Shown here: positions 7,862 to 17,638 of the stretch, piece after piece | Layout: each line of letters starts with the position of its first letter | Numbering within the stretch: position 1 is the stretch's first letter | DNA from: Acidobacteriota bacterium | GTDB taxonomy: Bacteria; Acidobacteriota; Terriglobia; Terriglobales; Acidobacteriaceae | Reading direction: 5' to 3' | Assembly (NCBI GenBank): GCA_021803035.1 | Contig: JAJZME010000072.1 | Coordinates: 1-64,000, forward strand | Length of the DNA stretch: 64,000 nucleotides | Notes under the pieces: generated by a model | Databases searched by the model: none | Seen by the model: only the letters and a program-made list of their open reading frames with translations | Told to the model about the DNA's origin: nothing | Translations under genes and position numbers: made by a program

Positions 7862-9037
7862 TTATTCTGCATAGCGATAACTCCGCGGACCGACGCGCTT
7901 CAATTTGAAGGCGGCGCGCCCCATCACCACGTAGGCCACCGCCAGAATCACCGTGCACACCACCCAGCGCTCCCATCCCGGCGGCAGAAAGCGCCAGAAC
8001 GCGGTGACCAGCAGGACAAGAAGGGAATAGGGCAGCACAAACTTCCAGGCAAAGTTCATGAGTTGATCCTGGCGCAGGCGCGGGAGAGTGCCGCGCATCC
8101 AGATAAAGACGCAGATGGCAAGCATTACCTTGGCGAAAAACCAGATCCACGAGGGGATCCAGGTCAGGAAGGAAAAGGGCGCGGACCATCCGCCCATGAA
8201 CAACGTGACGCCCAGGCCGGAGAGCGCGAACATGCCCAGGTATTCGGCCAGGAAGAAGAGCGCGAATTTGAAGCCGGAATATTCGGTGTGATATCCAGCG
8301 ATGATCTCCGATTCGCCTTCGGGCAGGTCGAAGGGCGAGCGGTTGGTCTCCGCGATGGCCGCGATGGCGAACATCAGAGCGGCACCGAAGCCCCAGGGCG
8401 TGAAGACATACCAGTGCGGAAAGATGCCCGTGTAGTGGTTCTGGGCGGCGACAACCTTGGGCAGCGAGAGCGAGCCGGCGATCATGACCACGGCCACACT
8501 CGACAGCAGCATGGGCACCTCGTAGCTGATCATCTGCGCGACGGCGCGCATGGCGCCCAGGATGGAGTACTTGTTGCGGCTGGACCAGCCGGCCATGAAG
8601 ACGGAAAGCTCGGTGGCCGCGCCCATGGCAAAGAAGAACAGCAGGCCGGCGTCCATGTCCACCAGTTCCATGTGGCGGCCCATGGGCAGCACCGCGAAGC
8701 TCATGAATACCGTGACCACCATGACCAGCGGCGCCAGGAGGTGCATCAAGCCGTTGGCGTTGAACGGAACCACATCTTCCTTGGTCAGCGCTTTCAGGCC
8801 GTCGGCGACGGGCTGCAGCAGGCCGAAGGGTCCAACGCGGTTGGGTCCATAGCGGTTCTGCATGCGGCCCAAGCCCTTGCGCTCGAGCAGCGTGGTCAGC
8901 GCGAAGAGGCCGGGAAATACAGCCACGATCCCGATTACGCCGAGCAGGGCGCCAGCTGCCGGCTGCCAGGCCGGCGGCAAAAAGTGCACCAGCCAATTGC
9001 GGAATAAGATGAAGATCTGGTCGAACGTTGCGGCCAT
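7862..9037 (-). CDS. nuoH: NADH-quinone oxidoreductase subunit H
   Basis: 391 aa membrane subunit that forms most of the quinone-binding chamber at the junction with the hydrophilic arm. Signature segments: ERKGLGRMQNRYGPNRVGPF followed by GLLQPVADGLKALTKED, then ETNRSPFDLPEGESEIIAGY with the acidic loop, EYSGFKFALFFLAEY and the C-terminal RLRQDQLMNFAWK. These match NuoH closely from end to end. The N-terminus has a short hydrophilic-amphipathic lead before helix 1. Located between nuoI (3-base gap) and nuoJ in the operon. Confidence 0.96.
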   Translation of the reverse strand: MAATFDQIFILFRNWLVHFLPPAWQPAAGALLGVIGIVAVFPGLFALTTLLERKGLGRMQNRYGPNRVGPFGLLQPVADGLKALTKEDVVPFNANGLMHLLAPLVMVVTVFMSFAVLPMGRHMELVDMDAGLLFFFAMGAATELSVFMAGWSSRNKYSILGAMRAVAQMISYEVPMLLSSVAVVMIAGSLSLPKVVAAQNHYTGIFPHWYVFTPWGFGAALMFAIAAIAETNRSPFDLPEGESEIIAGYHTEYSGFKFALFFLAEYLGMFALSGLGVTLFMGGWSAPFSFLTWIPSWIWFFAKVMLAICVFIWMRGTLPRLRQDQLMNFAWKFVLPYSLLVLLVTAFWRFLPPGWERWVVCTVILAVAYVVMGRAAFKLKRVGPRSYRYAE

Positions 9038-9040
9038 TGG

Positions 9041-9637
9041 CTAATCTTTCCCTCCGGCCGGCGCCGGGGGTTTGGCTGCGGCGGCCGGGGCGGCAGCCTT
9101 GGCTTTCGCTTCGGCTTTAACCTTCTCTTCGTCCAGGCGCGCATCTACCTCCGAGGCTTCGGTCGGGTGAATGCTGTGGTAATATTCGTTGGATTTGGCC
9201 AGTTGCTGGCGGTCGAGAAGCAGTCCGCCAAAGCGATCGTCAGTGGCCAGTTCGAACGCGGTATCCATTTTAATCGCTTCGAACGGGCAAACCTCAACAC
9301 AAATCTGGCAGCTCATGCAGACGGAGATGTCGATATCGAAGCGCACTGGATAAAACTGCTGCTTGCCCACATAGTCCGGCTTTTTGTCTTTACTTTTTTC
9401 GATGTAGATGCACTTGGGCGGGCACTCTTTTTCGCAAATCTGGCATGCCACGCAGCGCATGCCGCCGAGCCACTCCGAGCCATCGAAAACAAGAAACGGG
9501 AAGACGCGCGAGGCTTCGGCGACAGGAAGCCGTTCTTCGGGGTACTGGACGGTCGTCAGCCGCTCTTCCGACACATAGCTGCCGGCAAAGTTTTTTGCCG
9601 TTTGCGCAAGCCCCTTCAGTATGCCTTCACCTAACAT
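9041..9637 (-). CDS. nuoI: NADH-quinone oxidoreductase subunit I (2x[4Fe-4S])
   Basis: About 198 aa. Two ferredoxin-type cluster motifs are visible: CVACQICEKECPPKCI and CMSCQICVEVCPFEAIKMD, which bind clusters N6a and N6b that lead electrons towards NuoB. I chose the ATG at 9635-9637 (MLGEGILKGL) because it is preceded by GGGGAGGGA, a good ribosome-binding site, rather than a frame-open ATG 30 bases upstream. The C-terminus is an unusual Lys/Ala/Pro-rich tail (KAEAKAKAAAPAAAAKPPAP), probably disordered. A 110-base gap separates it from nuoD, the same size as the nuoA-nuoB gap. Confidence 0.95.
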   Translation of the reverse strand: MLGEGILKGLAQTAKNFAGSYVSEERLTTVQYPEERLPVAEASRVFPFLVFDGSEWLGGMRCVACQICEKECPPKCIYIEKSKDKKPDYVGKQQFYPVRFDIDISVCMSCQICVEVCPFEAIKMDTAFELATDDRFGGLLLDRQQLAKSNEYYHSIHPTEASEVDARLDEEKVKAEAKAKAAAPAAAAKPPAPAGGKD

Positions 9638-9747
9638 TGCTGTCCCTCCCCGGAGTTCGCAGGTCACGCCTCACGGCGCGCAGCCCAAGCCGCGCTGCTC
9701 AGCGCAAGAAGGTGAGAATTGCGAACCGAGAACTACGAACTTTTGAA

Positions 9748-10995
9748 CTACCTGTCTACTTCGCCTAACACAATATCCACCGAGCCCAGAATTACCACTA
9801 CATCCGCCACGTTGTGCCCCAGGCACATGTCTTCCAGGACCGTCAGGTTGATCATGCTTGGCGGCCTGACGCGGTAGCGGTATGGATTGGACCCGCCGTC
9901 GCTGATCAGATAAAAGCCCAACTCGCCCTTCGGCGCTTCGATGCGCCCGTATGCCTCGCCCGGCTTGGGGCGGAAGCCGCGCAGCTTCGTCTTGGGGTCC
10001 ATGATTGGACCGGCCGGAATCTCCTTGAGCGCCTGCTCCAGGATGTGGACCGCCTCGCGTATCTCCAGAATGCGCACCATGTAGCGGTCGTAAACGTCGC
10101 CGTGGTCGCCCAGTGGGATGCGGAACTTGAAGCGGTCGTAGATGCCGTAATGGTCGACCTTGCGGAGGTCGTAATTGACGCCGGTAGCGCGCAGCATCGG
10201 GCCGGTGACGCCGGCATTCACCGCCAGGTCCGGCTTGAGCGCGCCGATGCCCTGGCAGCGCACCATCAGAATCTCGTTGGTCGTGAGCAGCGCTTCGAAT
10301 TCATCCACGAACTGCGGCATGCCCGCCACCAGCCTGCGCGCGCGGTCAAGCCAGGCATCGGTGACGTCCACGCGGCAGCCGCCGAAGCGCATGTAGTTGC
10401 ACATCATGCGCGAGCCGGTGAGCTGCTCGAAGAGGTCGAGAATTTTTTCGCGTTCGCGGAAGGCGTACATCAGCGGCGTGCCGCTGGCGCCCATGTCCTG
10501 AAGGAGGAAGCCGACGGCTGCGGCGTGATTCTGGATGCGGGTCAGCTCGGCCAGAATGACGCGAATGTACTCGGCGCGCTCCGGGACCTGAATGCCGGCC
10601 AGCTTTTCCACCGCCAGCGCGTAGGCCCAGTTGTTGGTGAGCGAGCAGAAATAATCCAGCCGGTCGGTGTAGGGCATCGAGGCCAGATAGGCCGTGCCCT
10701 CAGCGATCTTTTCGTGATTGCGGTGCAGGTAGCCGAAGACCGGCTTCAGCCGGATCACGCGCTCGCCGTCCACGCTCACGTCCATGCGGAAGACGCCGTG
10801 CGTGGAGGGATGATGCGGCCCCATGGCCACTTCCAGCACGCCGTTCTCGCTCTCGGGCAGAAACACCGGGGGGCGGTTCCAGCCTTCGCGCCTGTCTGCC
10901 TCGGCCGCCGCCGTGATGCTCTTTGAGAGGCGCTCGGCAAGGTGCTCAGCGCTGGTCTGGGAGGTGCTTTCAGGGATGGTTTCGAAGGTGCTCAT
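9748..10995 (-). CDS. nuoD: NADH-quinone oxidoreductase subunit D (49 kDa)
   Basis: 415 aa from the ATG at 10993-10995 ([10 protein letters not shown]), which overlaps the nuoC stop as ATGA; the open frame further upstream is read-through and was excluded. NuoD forms the quinone-reduction pocket with NuoB. The HPSTHG loop in [17 protein letters not shown] is present, with the quinone-site histidine, as are [44 protein letters not shown] and the C-terminal [33 protein letters not shown], which corresponds to the remnant of the [NiFe] hydrogenase large-subunit end. Full-length and intact. Confidence 0.97.
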   Translation of the reverse strand: MSTFETIPESTSQTSAEHLAERLSKSITAAAEADRREGWNRPPVFLPESENGVLEVAMGPHHPSTHGVFRMDVSVDGERVIRLKPVFGYLHRNHEKIAEGTAYLASMPYTDRLDYFCSLTNNWAYALAVEKLAGIQVPERAEYIRVILAELTRIQNHAAAVGFLLQDMGASGTPLMYAFREREKILDLFEQLTGSRMMCNYMRFGGCRVDVTDAWLDRARRLVAGMPQFVDEFEALLTTNEILMVRCQGIGALKPDLAVNAGVTGPMLRATGVNYDLRKVDHYGIYDRFKFRIPLGDHGDVYDRYMVRILEIREAVHILEQALKEIPAGPIMDPKTKLRGFRPKPGEAYGRIEAPKGELGFYLISDGGSNPYRYRVRPPSMINLTVLEDMCLGHNVADVVVILGSVDIVLGEVDR

Positions 10996-11678
10996 TGCCC
11001 TGCGCCTGCTCCTTCCTGGCCCATGGCCGCCGCTTGTGCCTGGTGCGCCTGCGCCCGCTTCAACACCTGATCGTGCGCCGTCGGCTCGTACTCGTAATCG
11101 TCCGGTTCCACGTAATCCTTGCGCATGGGGTGGTCTTTGAATCCTTCCCACATCAGGATCCGCCGCAGGTCCGGATGCCCCTTGAAGACGATCCCGTAGA
11201 GATCGAAGACTTCGCGCTCCTGGAACTCCGCCGCGCGCCAGAGCATCGTGAGCGACGGAACCTCCACCTGATCGGTGCGGTTCCCGGTGCGCAGGCGCAG
11301 CACCACAGGACCATGCTTCCTGGCCATCGAAAAAAGGTGATAGACGGCTTCGAGATAGCCCGGTTCGACATGCTTGCGCGTTTCGTCGACCGTCTCTTCC
11401 ACCGTTTGCTCCACGCCGTCCACGGTCTTGGTGACTTGGCGCTTCACCTTCACCTTTTCGGTAACCTCTTTGTCGAGCCAGTCCACGCCGGTCACATTGG
11501 AGAGGTAATCCAACGCCAGCTCGGGATCGTCGCGCAAAAAGCGCGCCACTTCCACCGCCTGCTCATGCCCGAGCAGCAGCGAGTGCTCGCCGCTGGGCCC
11601 GGGATTGGGCACAATCTCCACCTTCGCGCCCGGTACGGCCGCTTCAATCGCCGCTTTGATTTCTTCCACCGTCTTCAT
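10992..11678 (-). CDS. nuoC: NADH-quinone oxidoreductase subunit C (30 kDa), with charged insertion
   Basis: 228 aa from the ATG at 11676-11678 ([10 protein letters not shown]), which shares one base with the nuoB stop (TGATG). NuoC is a peripheral subunit holding NuoD. The family core is clear: [10 protein letters not shown], then [40 protein letters not shown] and [13 protein letters not shown] with PMRKDY. Between residues about 70 and 107 there is an insertion rich in Lys, Glu, Thr and Val (starting [15 protein letters not shown]) that interrupts the first beta sheet region; most NuoC proteins lack it as far as I know. The C-terminus is Ala/Gln-rich. Confidence 0.94.
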   Translation of the reverse strand: MKTVEEIKAAIEAAVPGAKVEIVPNPGPSGEHSLLLGHEQAVEVARFLRDDPELALDYLSNVTGVDWLDKEVTEKVKVKRQVTKTVDGVEQTVEETVDETRKHVEPGYLEAVYHLFSMARKHGPVVLRLRTGNRTDQVEVPSLTMLWRAAEFQEREVFDLYGIVFKGHPDLRRILMWEGFKDHPMRKDYVEPDDYEYEPTAHDQVLKRAQAHQAQAAAMGQEGAGAGQ

Positions 11679-12292
11679 CAGCGAATCACCACCGGCACGG
11701 GCCAAACGCCCTGGTTCGACGCCGGCTCCAGATCATGCTCGCCCGGCTCGGGCACCTTGAATTCGCCCGGCGCATCCGGATCCAGATAGCGCGGACGGCC
11801 CTCACCGGTCAGGTGATGGCTGTCGATCTTCTTTTGCAGCGTCATGAAGGCCTGGATCAGCGCCTCGGGCCGCGGCGGACAGCCGGGGATGTGTACGTCC
11901 ACCGGCATATAGCGGTCGATGCCCTTGAGCACGTTGTAGCCCTGCTTGAACGGCCCGCCGGAGATGGCGCATGCGCCCATTGCAATCACGTATTTGGGCT
12001 CGGCCATCTGGTTGTAGAGCCGGACCACCTGCGGGGCCATTTTCTTGGTCACCGTGCCGGCGACGATCATCAGGTCGGCCTGGCGCGGCGAGGGGCGAAA
12101 CACCTCGGCGCCAAAACGGGCCAGATCGTAGCGCGCCATGGTGGTGGCGATCATCTCAATTGCACAGCAAGCCAGTCCGAACTGCATGGGCCACACCGAG
12201 CTTCGCCGGCCCCAGTTATACAGCTCCTGGATGGTCGTGACGAAGACGCCCTGCTTGCCCATCTCGATCTTCAATTCCTGATCTATTGCCAT
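11678..12292 (-). CDS. nuoB: NADH-quinone oxidoreductase subunit B (20 kDa, N2 cluster)
   Basis: 204 aa. It carries the terminal [4Fe-4S] cluster N2: the adjacent cysteines in [23 protein letters not shown], the cysteine in [12 protein letters not shown] and that in [12 protein letters not shown] are all present. [22 protein letters not shown] is highly typical. The protein has a C-terminal extension of about 35 residues (from [13 protein letters not shown]) that is Pro/Glu-rich. The stop codon overlaps the nuoC start by one base. A 109-base spacer separates it from nuoA; no gene is visible in that spacer. Confidence 0.96.
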   Translation of the reverse strand: MAIDQELKIEMGKQGVFVTTIQELYNWGRRSSVWPMQFGLACCAIEMIATTMARYDLARFGAEVFRPSPRQADLMIVAGTVTKKMAPQVVRLYNQMAEPKYVIAMGACAISGGPFKQGYNVLKGIDRYMPVDVHIPGCPPRPEALIQAFMTLQKKIDSHHLTGEGRPRYLDPDAPGEFKVPEPGEHDLEPASNQGVWPVPVVIR

Positions 12293-12401
12293 CGTCTCGT
12301 CAAACTCCCCAGCTTTCAGCCTTTTCTTCGCCGGTCCTGAGCGGTTTTACGCTCATGCCGGAAGCCTCGCCAACAAAGCGAATGGCCGATAGCTGTCTCT
12401 T

Positions 12402-12773
12402 TCACTCCCACGTCAGGACGCCCTTGGCCCATGCCCACGCCAATCCTTCCAACAGCAGCAGGGCAAAGATCAGCATGGCCACGCAGGCCCCGGCAGTCAG
12501 CCCTGTAAACGCCACCGCGAAGGGCAACAGGAACACCGCTTCGACGTCAAATATCAGAAAGATGATGGCGTACAGGTAATAAGCCGAGCGGAATTGCACC
12601 CAGGCATCGCCCTTCGACTCCAGACCGCACTCATAGATGGCGTTCTTGATCGCATTCGGTTTGGCCGGCGAAAATGTCTTGGCCCATAGCTGCGCCAAGG
12701 CCAGCGGCGCCAGGCCAAAGCCGAGCGCGACAACAAAAAGAATTGTCAGAGAAAAATACGGACTCCAACTCAT
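12402..12773 (-). CDS. nuoA: NADH-quinone oxidoreductase subunit A
   Basis: 123 aa, three membrane helices, first gene of the nuo operon. The loop motif KPNAIKNAIYECGLESKGDAWVQFRSAYYLYAIIFLIFDVEAVF is diagnostic for NuoA: the ECG cysteine loop and the FDVE motif of helix 2. NuoA helps form the quinone-chamber entrance with NuoH. About 240 bases of non-coding DNA lie upstream before the next gene on the same strand, so the operon promoter should be at 12774-13013. Confidence 0.95.
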   Translation of the reverse strand: MSWSPYFSLTILFVVALGFGLAPLALAQLWAKTFSPAKPNAIKNAIYECGLESKGDAWVQFRSAYYLYAIIFLIFDVEAVFLLPFAVAFTGLTAGACVAMLIFALLLLEGLAWAWAKGVLTWE

Positions 12774-13013
12774 CGCAAAATGTAAAGTCCTTCTCTATCA
12801 ACGTAACAGCTTGAGGCGGCTTCTGGCGAAGAAGATTGCGCCGTCTCGCGCCATCTACTTAGTATTCTCTCCCCATCGACTTTCCATTTTCCACTTATTC
12901 TCCCTGCGGCATCCCATTTTATGAACCATGCAAGGAGCGATCCCGGCCGAGTACGCTTCGAGCCCCTGTGCGGGCGGCTGGTATGCCGTCCAGTTTGTGG
13001 CTGAAAGCCGGTC

Positions 13014-15851
13014 TCAGTCGCCGTCGTCATTCCGGTCAGCCTTCCGCGCGTGCGCTTTGAGCATGGCCGGTACCGGCTTGTTGCCCATGGCGTTCTTCCA
13101 CAGGATGATGTTCAGCTTTTCCACCGGGGCGCGATCTTCATGGTTGAAGTCCATCTTCATGCTGGCCCGCGCGCCTTCGGCGTTTTTCTTGTTGGCCGTG
13201 TAGATCATCCCATTGTTTTTGTTCCGGTAGTCGGCGGTGAAGGGCGGCTGATCGCCGGGGCCGCTGAACAGCGACGCAATCACCGGGCAGAAGGCATCGT
13301 CGTCATTCATCGGCGGCAGGCCCAGAATCACCTCCATGGTCCGCACCATGCTCACCGTCGTGTAGAAGTGACTGTCCACGAAAGGCTTGCCGCCGGGGCC
13401 GTGCGGCGCGTACTTGCTGACGATCAACGCGGTGCTGCGATGCGCATCCACATGATCGGCGCCATTCTGCGCATCGTCTTCCAGGATGAAAAACGCCGTG
13501 TTGTTCCAGTACGGCGAGTGCGAGACGGCGTCGATGGCGCGGCCCACGGCAAGGTCGTTGTCGGCCACTGAAGCGTCGGGCGTGGGCGCGCCGGGGCGGG
13601 TGCCAATGGTGTGATCGTTGGGCAGGCGCAGCAGGATGAAATCAGGCATGGTGTCGTGTCCCTGCCTCAAGCCGGCGATCCACTTCTTCAGGTAGAGCAG
13701 AAAGACGTTGACACGAATCTGGTCGGGAACCAACAGGTTGAAGTCCGGAGCTTCCGGCGCGAAATGGCCCACCAGGGCTGGCTTGGTGGCCACGTCGTCC
13801 GCCAGCATCGGGATCGCCCAGTGCCATTTGTTGATGCCGCCGCCCCAGTAGGCCGGAATCGCCTGCCCCGGCTCGATGGCCTTGCGCGCGCACTTCGGTC
13901 CGGCCAGCATCGCGCCCACTTGCGGATTGGCAACCTCTTTCTGGTCACAGAAGGTTGAGGAGATATATTCGCCGAAGTGGAAATAGGTCTTGTGGTGCCG
14001 CGCCAAGTCGTCCCACAGATAGCCGCTCGCCGGATCGGTGATATCGGGAATCTTTTCGAGCAGCGGATAACCATTCGCCACCACGCCCTCGTAGTCATAG
14101 GTCCGCTGGCCACGATAGTTCTGCTGCCAGGTCTTTTCCAGGTAGTCGCTGCCGATGGCCGCGTTGGACCACACATGCCCGTCGCCGGAGACCTCGCCTG
14201 AGTCGTAGAAGTTGTCGAGCACGCCGAATTGCAGCGCCAGCTCGTGCTGGTTGGGCGTGATCTTTTCGCCGTACATTGTCAGCGCGGGATCGCCGTTGCC
14301 CACCGGCTTGCCGTCCTGTTGCAGATCGCCCAGGATCTGGTCGTAGGTGCGGTTCTCCTTGATGATGTAGATGACGTGCTTGATGGGGTCGGGCCGGCCG
14401 CCGGCGAAGACGATCTTCTTCTGCGCCGCCTTGATGCGGTTCGACACCACGGCAACCGAAGTCCAATGCTTCAGGTTTGGCGCGATCCCCGAGACGCGGA
14501 TCGACGCCACTGAGCCGTAGAGCAGCGTGGCGATGTAGGTTGTTCCCTGCGGGCGCCGCCGGGCCGGCATCCACTCCACCAAGCGCTGCGGAAAGCCGTT
14601 CGGTCCGGTTCCTTTGCCTTTGGCCGAGGCCACGTAGAGCATTCCGCCCTGCGCGGAGGGCAGAAACGCCATCGAGATCGGCATCCAGTCCGTGGGGATG
14701 AAGCCGTCCGGCGGGATCATGCCCTTTTTGGCGGCCTTCGCCGTCAGCTTGTGCGTGTCGATCACGGCCACGGCGTCGATGGCCATGTTGGCCGCGTAGA
14801 GCCGGCTGCCGCTTGCGTTCAGCGCCAGCGCCACCGGCTCGGCGCCGAAGTAGTTCTGCCCCGGAAGGCGGGTGTCGAAGTAGCCCTTTACCGACAGCCG
14901 TCCGCCGCTGACGTTGACCGCGGCCACTGCATCGCGGTTCGACAGCGCCACATAGAGGGTCCTGCCGTCCGGCGAGAGCGCGAAGGCGCAGGGGTGCGAT
15001 CCGGGAGCCACGGGGTGATCGGGCTTGAGCAGCGCCAGCTTGCGGGCCACGGTTTCCTTCGTCAGATTCAGCTCTACAATCTGCGAAGCATTCCACAGCG
15101 CCACATAGGCCCGCTTGCCGTCCTTCGACACCTGCAGCGCAATGGGATAGGTGGCCGGAACCGTGGTGCTTTCAGAAAGGTCAAACCGCTTTTCGATCTT
15201 GCCGGTGGCGGCGTCGATCATCAGCACATCGTCGGAGAGATTGTCGGCCACCAGCAGTTTTTCCGCGCCGGGCGAGCCTGTCACGGCAATGGCCGCCGGA
15301 TAAGGCACGCCCAAGTGGCCGGCCTTGTCGCCGACGAGCCGCGTCTCTTTGCCCGGCGCCAGCTTCTGCAGCGGCAAGCGAATGAAGCCCTCGGGCGCGA
15401 TCTTGCCATCGGAGAAGCTGTAGACCACGATGCCGTTGCCCGTGTCGCCGCCCCTGGTTCCCGTGGGGTCGCTCAGCGACGCCATGCTGGCGTAGATGTG
15501 CCTGCCGTCGAGGCCGAAGGCCAACCCGGAATACAGCGTTTGCCCGGCGACGTGCAGCTGGGTGCGCCTGTCGGGAAAATCGGTCAGCTTGCCGGTTTGC
15601 GTGTCGAGCACGGAGAGCGACTGCTCGTACTGCGACGCGTAGGTGCCGTAACCGTCGTTGACCGTCACCACGTAGCGGCCATCGGGCGAAATGGCCATGG
15701 AGACCGGCAGGCTGTTCAACCGCCGCGGGTGGCCGGGAACCGGATTGCTGAGCTGCTTGCTGGTGGGCAGGTTGATGGTTTGTGAGCGAAGAAGACACGG
15801 CGCGAAGAACAGCGACACGCCGGAGACGGCCAGCAGGACCCTTGCTTTCAT
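13014..15851 (-). CDS. Secreted beta-propeller plus phosphoesterase-domain protein
   Basis: 945 aa from the ATG at 15849-15851 (MKARVLLAVSGVSLFFAPCLLRSQ, a signal peptide). The N-terminal half has repeated YVTN/SMP30-like propeller blades such as SPDGRYVVTVND, SKDGKRAYVALWN and SPDGRTLYVALSN. The C-terminal half, from IKHVIYIIKENRTYDQILGDL onward, resembles the phosphoesterase family of phospholipase C and acid phosphatase (PF04185 type), with FFILEDDAQNGADHVDAHRS late in the domain. It lies 118 bases downstream of phoU on the same strand, which suggests a role in releasing phosphate from external substrates, but substrate is unknown. An open-frame 60-residue extension upstream was rejected for lack of a signal peptide. 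Confidence 0.85.
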   Translation of the reverse strand: MKARVLLAVSGVSLFFAPCLLRSQTINLPTSKQLSNPVPGHPRRLNSLPVSMAISPDGRYVVTVNDGYGTYASQYEQSLSVLDTQTGKLTDFPDRRTQLHVAGQTLYSGLAFGLDGRHIYASMASLSDPTGTRGGDTGNGIVVYSFSDGKIAPEGFIRLPLQKLAPGKETRLVGDKAGHLGVPYPAAIAVTGSPGAEKLLVADNLSDDVLMIDAATGKIEKRFDLSESTTVPATYPIALQVSKDGKRAYVALWNASQIVELNLTKETVARKLALLKPDHPVAPGSHPCAFALSPDGRTLYVALSNRDAVAAVNVSGGRLSVKGYFDTRLPGQNYFGAEPVALALNASGSRLYAANMAIDAVAVIDTHKLTAKAAKKGMIPPDGFIPTDWMPISMAFLPSAQGGMLYVASAKGKGTGPNGFPQRLVEWMPARRRPQGTTYIATLLYGSVASIRVSGIAPNLKHWTSVAVVSNRIKAAQKKIVFAGGRPDPIKHVIYIIKENRTYDQILGDLQQDGKPVGNGDPALTMYGEKITPNQHELALQFGVLDNFYDSGEVSGDGHVWSNAAIGSDYLEKTWQQNYRGQRTYDYEGVVANGYPLLEKIPDITDPASGYLWDDLARHHKTYFHFGEYISSTFCDQKEVANPQVGAMLAGPKCARKAIEPGQAIPAYWGGGINKWHWAIPMLADDVATKPALVGHFAPEAPDFNLLVPDQIRVNVFLLYLKKWIAGLRQGHDTMPDFILLRLPNDHTIGTRPGAPTPDASVADNDLAVGRAIDAVSHSPYWNNTAFFILEDDAQNGADHVDAHRSTALIVSKYAPHGPGGKPFVDSHFYTTVSMVRTMEVILGLPPMNDDDAFCPVIASLFSGPGDQPPFTADYRNKNNGMIYTANKKNAEGARASMKMDFNHEDRAPVEKLNIILWKNAMGNKPVPAMLKAHARKADRNDDGD

Positions 15852-15969
15852 CTTGCGATCTTTCACGCGGTCTGCAGCGCGTTCATTGCGACGCATCGAG
15901 GGCCGCTTGTTCTTACCACTGCTTCTTACCACTGCGATGACAACCGGCGTACCTCGATCGGGGTGCGCC

Positions 15970-16662
15970 TTAGCCCGCGGGAGGCGTATCCTGGCCCGCG
16001 GAAACGCTCTTGTGGTGCCGCACATCGGCACCCTGCACCCAGAAGATCACGTCCTCGGCAATGTTGGTGGCATGATCGGCCACGCGCTCCAGACTGCGGC
16101 AGATCATCAGCGCATTCAGCGCCTGCGGCGCCAAGTGGCTCTGCTCCTCCATCACCCCGGTCAGCGCCTTGTAGGCAGTGCGGTTCATGCTGTCCACGGC
16201 GTCGTCCATGGTCAGCACGCCGCCGGCAATCACCACATCCGCCTCAATGAACGCCTGCAGGCTCTTGCGCACCATGTCGGCGGCCAGCGAGGCCATCCGC
16301 GGAATATCCACGGGAAGGTCCACTGCAGCCATCTGCTCCATGCTGCGCACGCGGTCGCTGATGCTTTTGGCCGCGTCGCCCACTCTTTCCAGGTCGGCGT
16401 TAATCTTAATCACGCTCAGGATGAAGCGCAAGTCGATGGCCATCGGCTGCTCCATGGCCAGCAGGTCCAGCGCCGCCTGATCGATGTCGCGCTCCAGGCG
16501 GTTGATGGCGACCTCGCTGCGGTTGACCAGATCGCAGATGGACAGATCGCGCACCCGGTAGGCTTCGATGGCCCGCTGGATGGCCTGCTCGGCCAGCCCG
16601 GCCATGACCAGCAGGTTCTCCTTCAAGTCTTCCAGGCTTTGTTGAAAGCGTATGCGTGTCAT
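15970..16662 (-). CDS. phoU: Phosphate-signalling complex protein PhoU
   Basis: 230 aa, all-helical, with two PhoU repeats: the first around residues 10-100 (ending near [15 protein letters not shown]), the second around 115-205 (ending [20 protein letters not shown]). The motifs LERVGD and [13 protein letters not shown] are the metal-binding acidic signatures of the repeats. PhoU inhibits the PhoR kinase and modulates Pst transport when phosphate is plentiful. The start overlaps the pstB stop by 4 bases (16659-16662). In this window it has only pstB beside it; no pstS, pstC, intact pstA or phoB/phoR is seen. Confidence 0.95.
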   Translation of the reverse strand: MTRIRFQQSLEDLKENLLVMAGLAEQAIQRAIEAYRVRDLSICDLVNRSEVAINRLERDIDQAALDLLAMEQPMAIDLRFILSVIKINADLERVGDAAKSISDRVRSMEQMAAVDLPVDIPRMASLAADMVRKSLQAFIEADVVIAGGVLTMDDAVDSMNRTAYKALTGVMEEQSHLAPQALNALMICRSLERVADHATNIAEDVIFWVQGADVRHHKSVSAGQDTPPAG

Positions 16663-17417
16663 CCGAACCTGCCTGTGATGTAGTCCTCGGTGCGCTTGTC
16701 GCTGGGGTTGGTGAAGATCTTGTGCGTCGAGTCGAACTCCACCATGCGGCCGTTGAGAAAAAAGCCCGTCTTCTCCGCAACGCGCGCAGCCTGCTGCATA
16801 TTATGCGTCACAATCACGATTGTGTACTGCGACTTCAACTGAAAGATCAGGTCTTCAATCTTGGAGGTGGAGACGGGGTCCAGCGCCGAGGCCGGCTCGT
16901 CCATCAGCAGCACCTCCGGGTCCACGGCGAGCGCCCGGGCAATGCAGAGCCGCTGCTGCTGCCCGCCGGAGAGGCTGGCGCCGGATTTCTTTTTCAGGTC
17001 GTCCTTGACCTCGTCCCACAAGGCGGAGTTCTTCAGCGACTTTTCCACGATCTCGTCCAGCGCGTGCCGGTTGCGGAAGCCGTTCAGCTTCAGCCCCGCG
17101 GCCACGTTGTCAAAAATCGACATGGTGGGGAACGGATTGGGCCGCTGGAAAACCATGCCCACGCGGCGGCGGATCTCCACCGGCCTGGCGTCCTTGTAAA
17201 TGTCCAGATCGCCGATGCGCACCGTGCCCGTCACGCGGCCGATGGGGTTGGTCTCGTGCATGCGGTTCAGGCAGCGCACGAAGGTGCTCTTGCCGCAGCC
17301 CGAAGGCCCGATCAGCGCCGTGGCATGATTGGCGGGGATGTTCAGGGTGATGTCCTGCAGCGTGTGGTTATTACCGTACCATGCATTCAGGTTGATGACT
17401 TCAATGCCGACGCCCAC
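16659..17417 (-). CDS. pstB: Phosphate ABC transporter ATP-binding protein
   Basis: 252 aa, standard PstB length. Walker [10 protein letters not shown] at residues 37-45, ABC signature [17 protein letters not shown], Walker [13 protein letters not shown] and the switch histidine in [11 protein letters not shown]. The phosphate-specific segments [15 protein letters not shown] and [24 protein letters not shown] make the family call firm. The start is GTG at 17415-17417, directly abutting a TAA stop (17418-17420) of a short upstream reading frame, which implies translation coupled to an upstream gene now largely missing. It would energise phosphate import, but permease genes are not in the window. 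Confidence 0.96.
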   Translation of the reverse strand: MGVGIEVINLNAWYGNNHTLQDITLNIPANHATALIGPSGCGKSTFVRCLNRMHETNPIGRVTGTVRIGDLDIYKDARPVEIRRRVGMVFQRPNPFPTMSIFDNVAAGLKLNGFRNRHALDEIVEKSLKNSALWDEVKDDLKKKSGASLSGGQQQRLCIARALAVDPEVLLMDEPASALDPVSTSKIEDLIFQLKSQYTIVIVTHNMQQAARVAEKTGFFLNGRMVEFDSTHKIFTNPSDKRTEDYITGRFG

Positions 17418-17523
17418 TTAGCTCGCTCCCTTCAACACACTGCGGCTGGTCCCGTAGCGGACCAGGGAAACCGCAAGGCCAATCCCTACAATCCAAACTA
17501 ACGCCTTGCCCCCCGCCGGAGGC
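17418..17523 (-). pseudogene. Possible 3' remnant of a membrane-protein gene upstream of pstB
   Basis: Reading upstream from the TAA that abuts the pstB GTG, an open frame encodes ALVWIVGIGLAVSLVRYGTS followed by RSVLKGAS and stop, a clear transmembrane helix with a basic tail. An in-frame TGA at 17526-17528 cuts it off, and no start codon is evident. Position and coupling suggest the end of a permease (a Pst permease would be expected here), but the peptide does not clearly resemble PstA. It could instead be the end of an unrelated membrane protein. Low confidence. Confidence 0.35.
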
Positions 17524-17638
17524 CGTCAATCGCCGGGCGAGGGCGCGAAGACAGAAATCTTCGGCGCCTGCGCCTTGACGCGATGGACTCGACGGGCTGG
17601 TTCAGGCTCGTGCTCCAAAAGGCGTTGCCCGGTATCGT

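Noticed and set aside
12770-13030. 86-codon minus-strand frame upstream of nuoA
   Set aside because: It spans the nuo promoter region and overlaps the end of the propeller-phosphoesterase gene; no ribosome-binding site or family motif.
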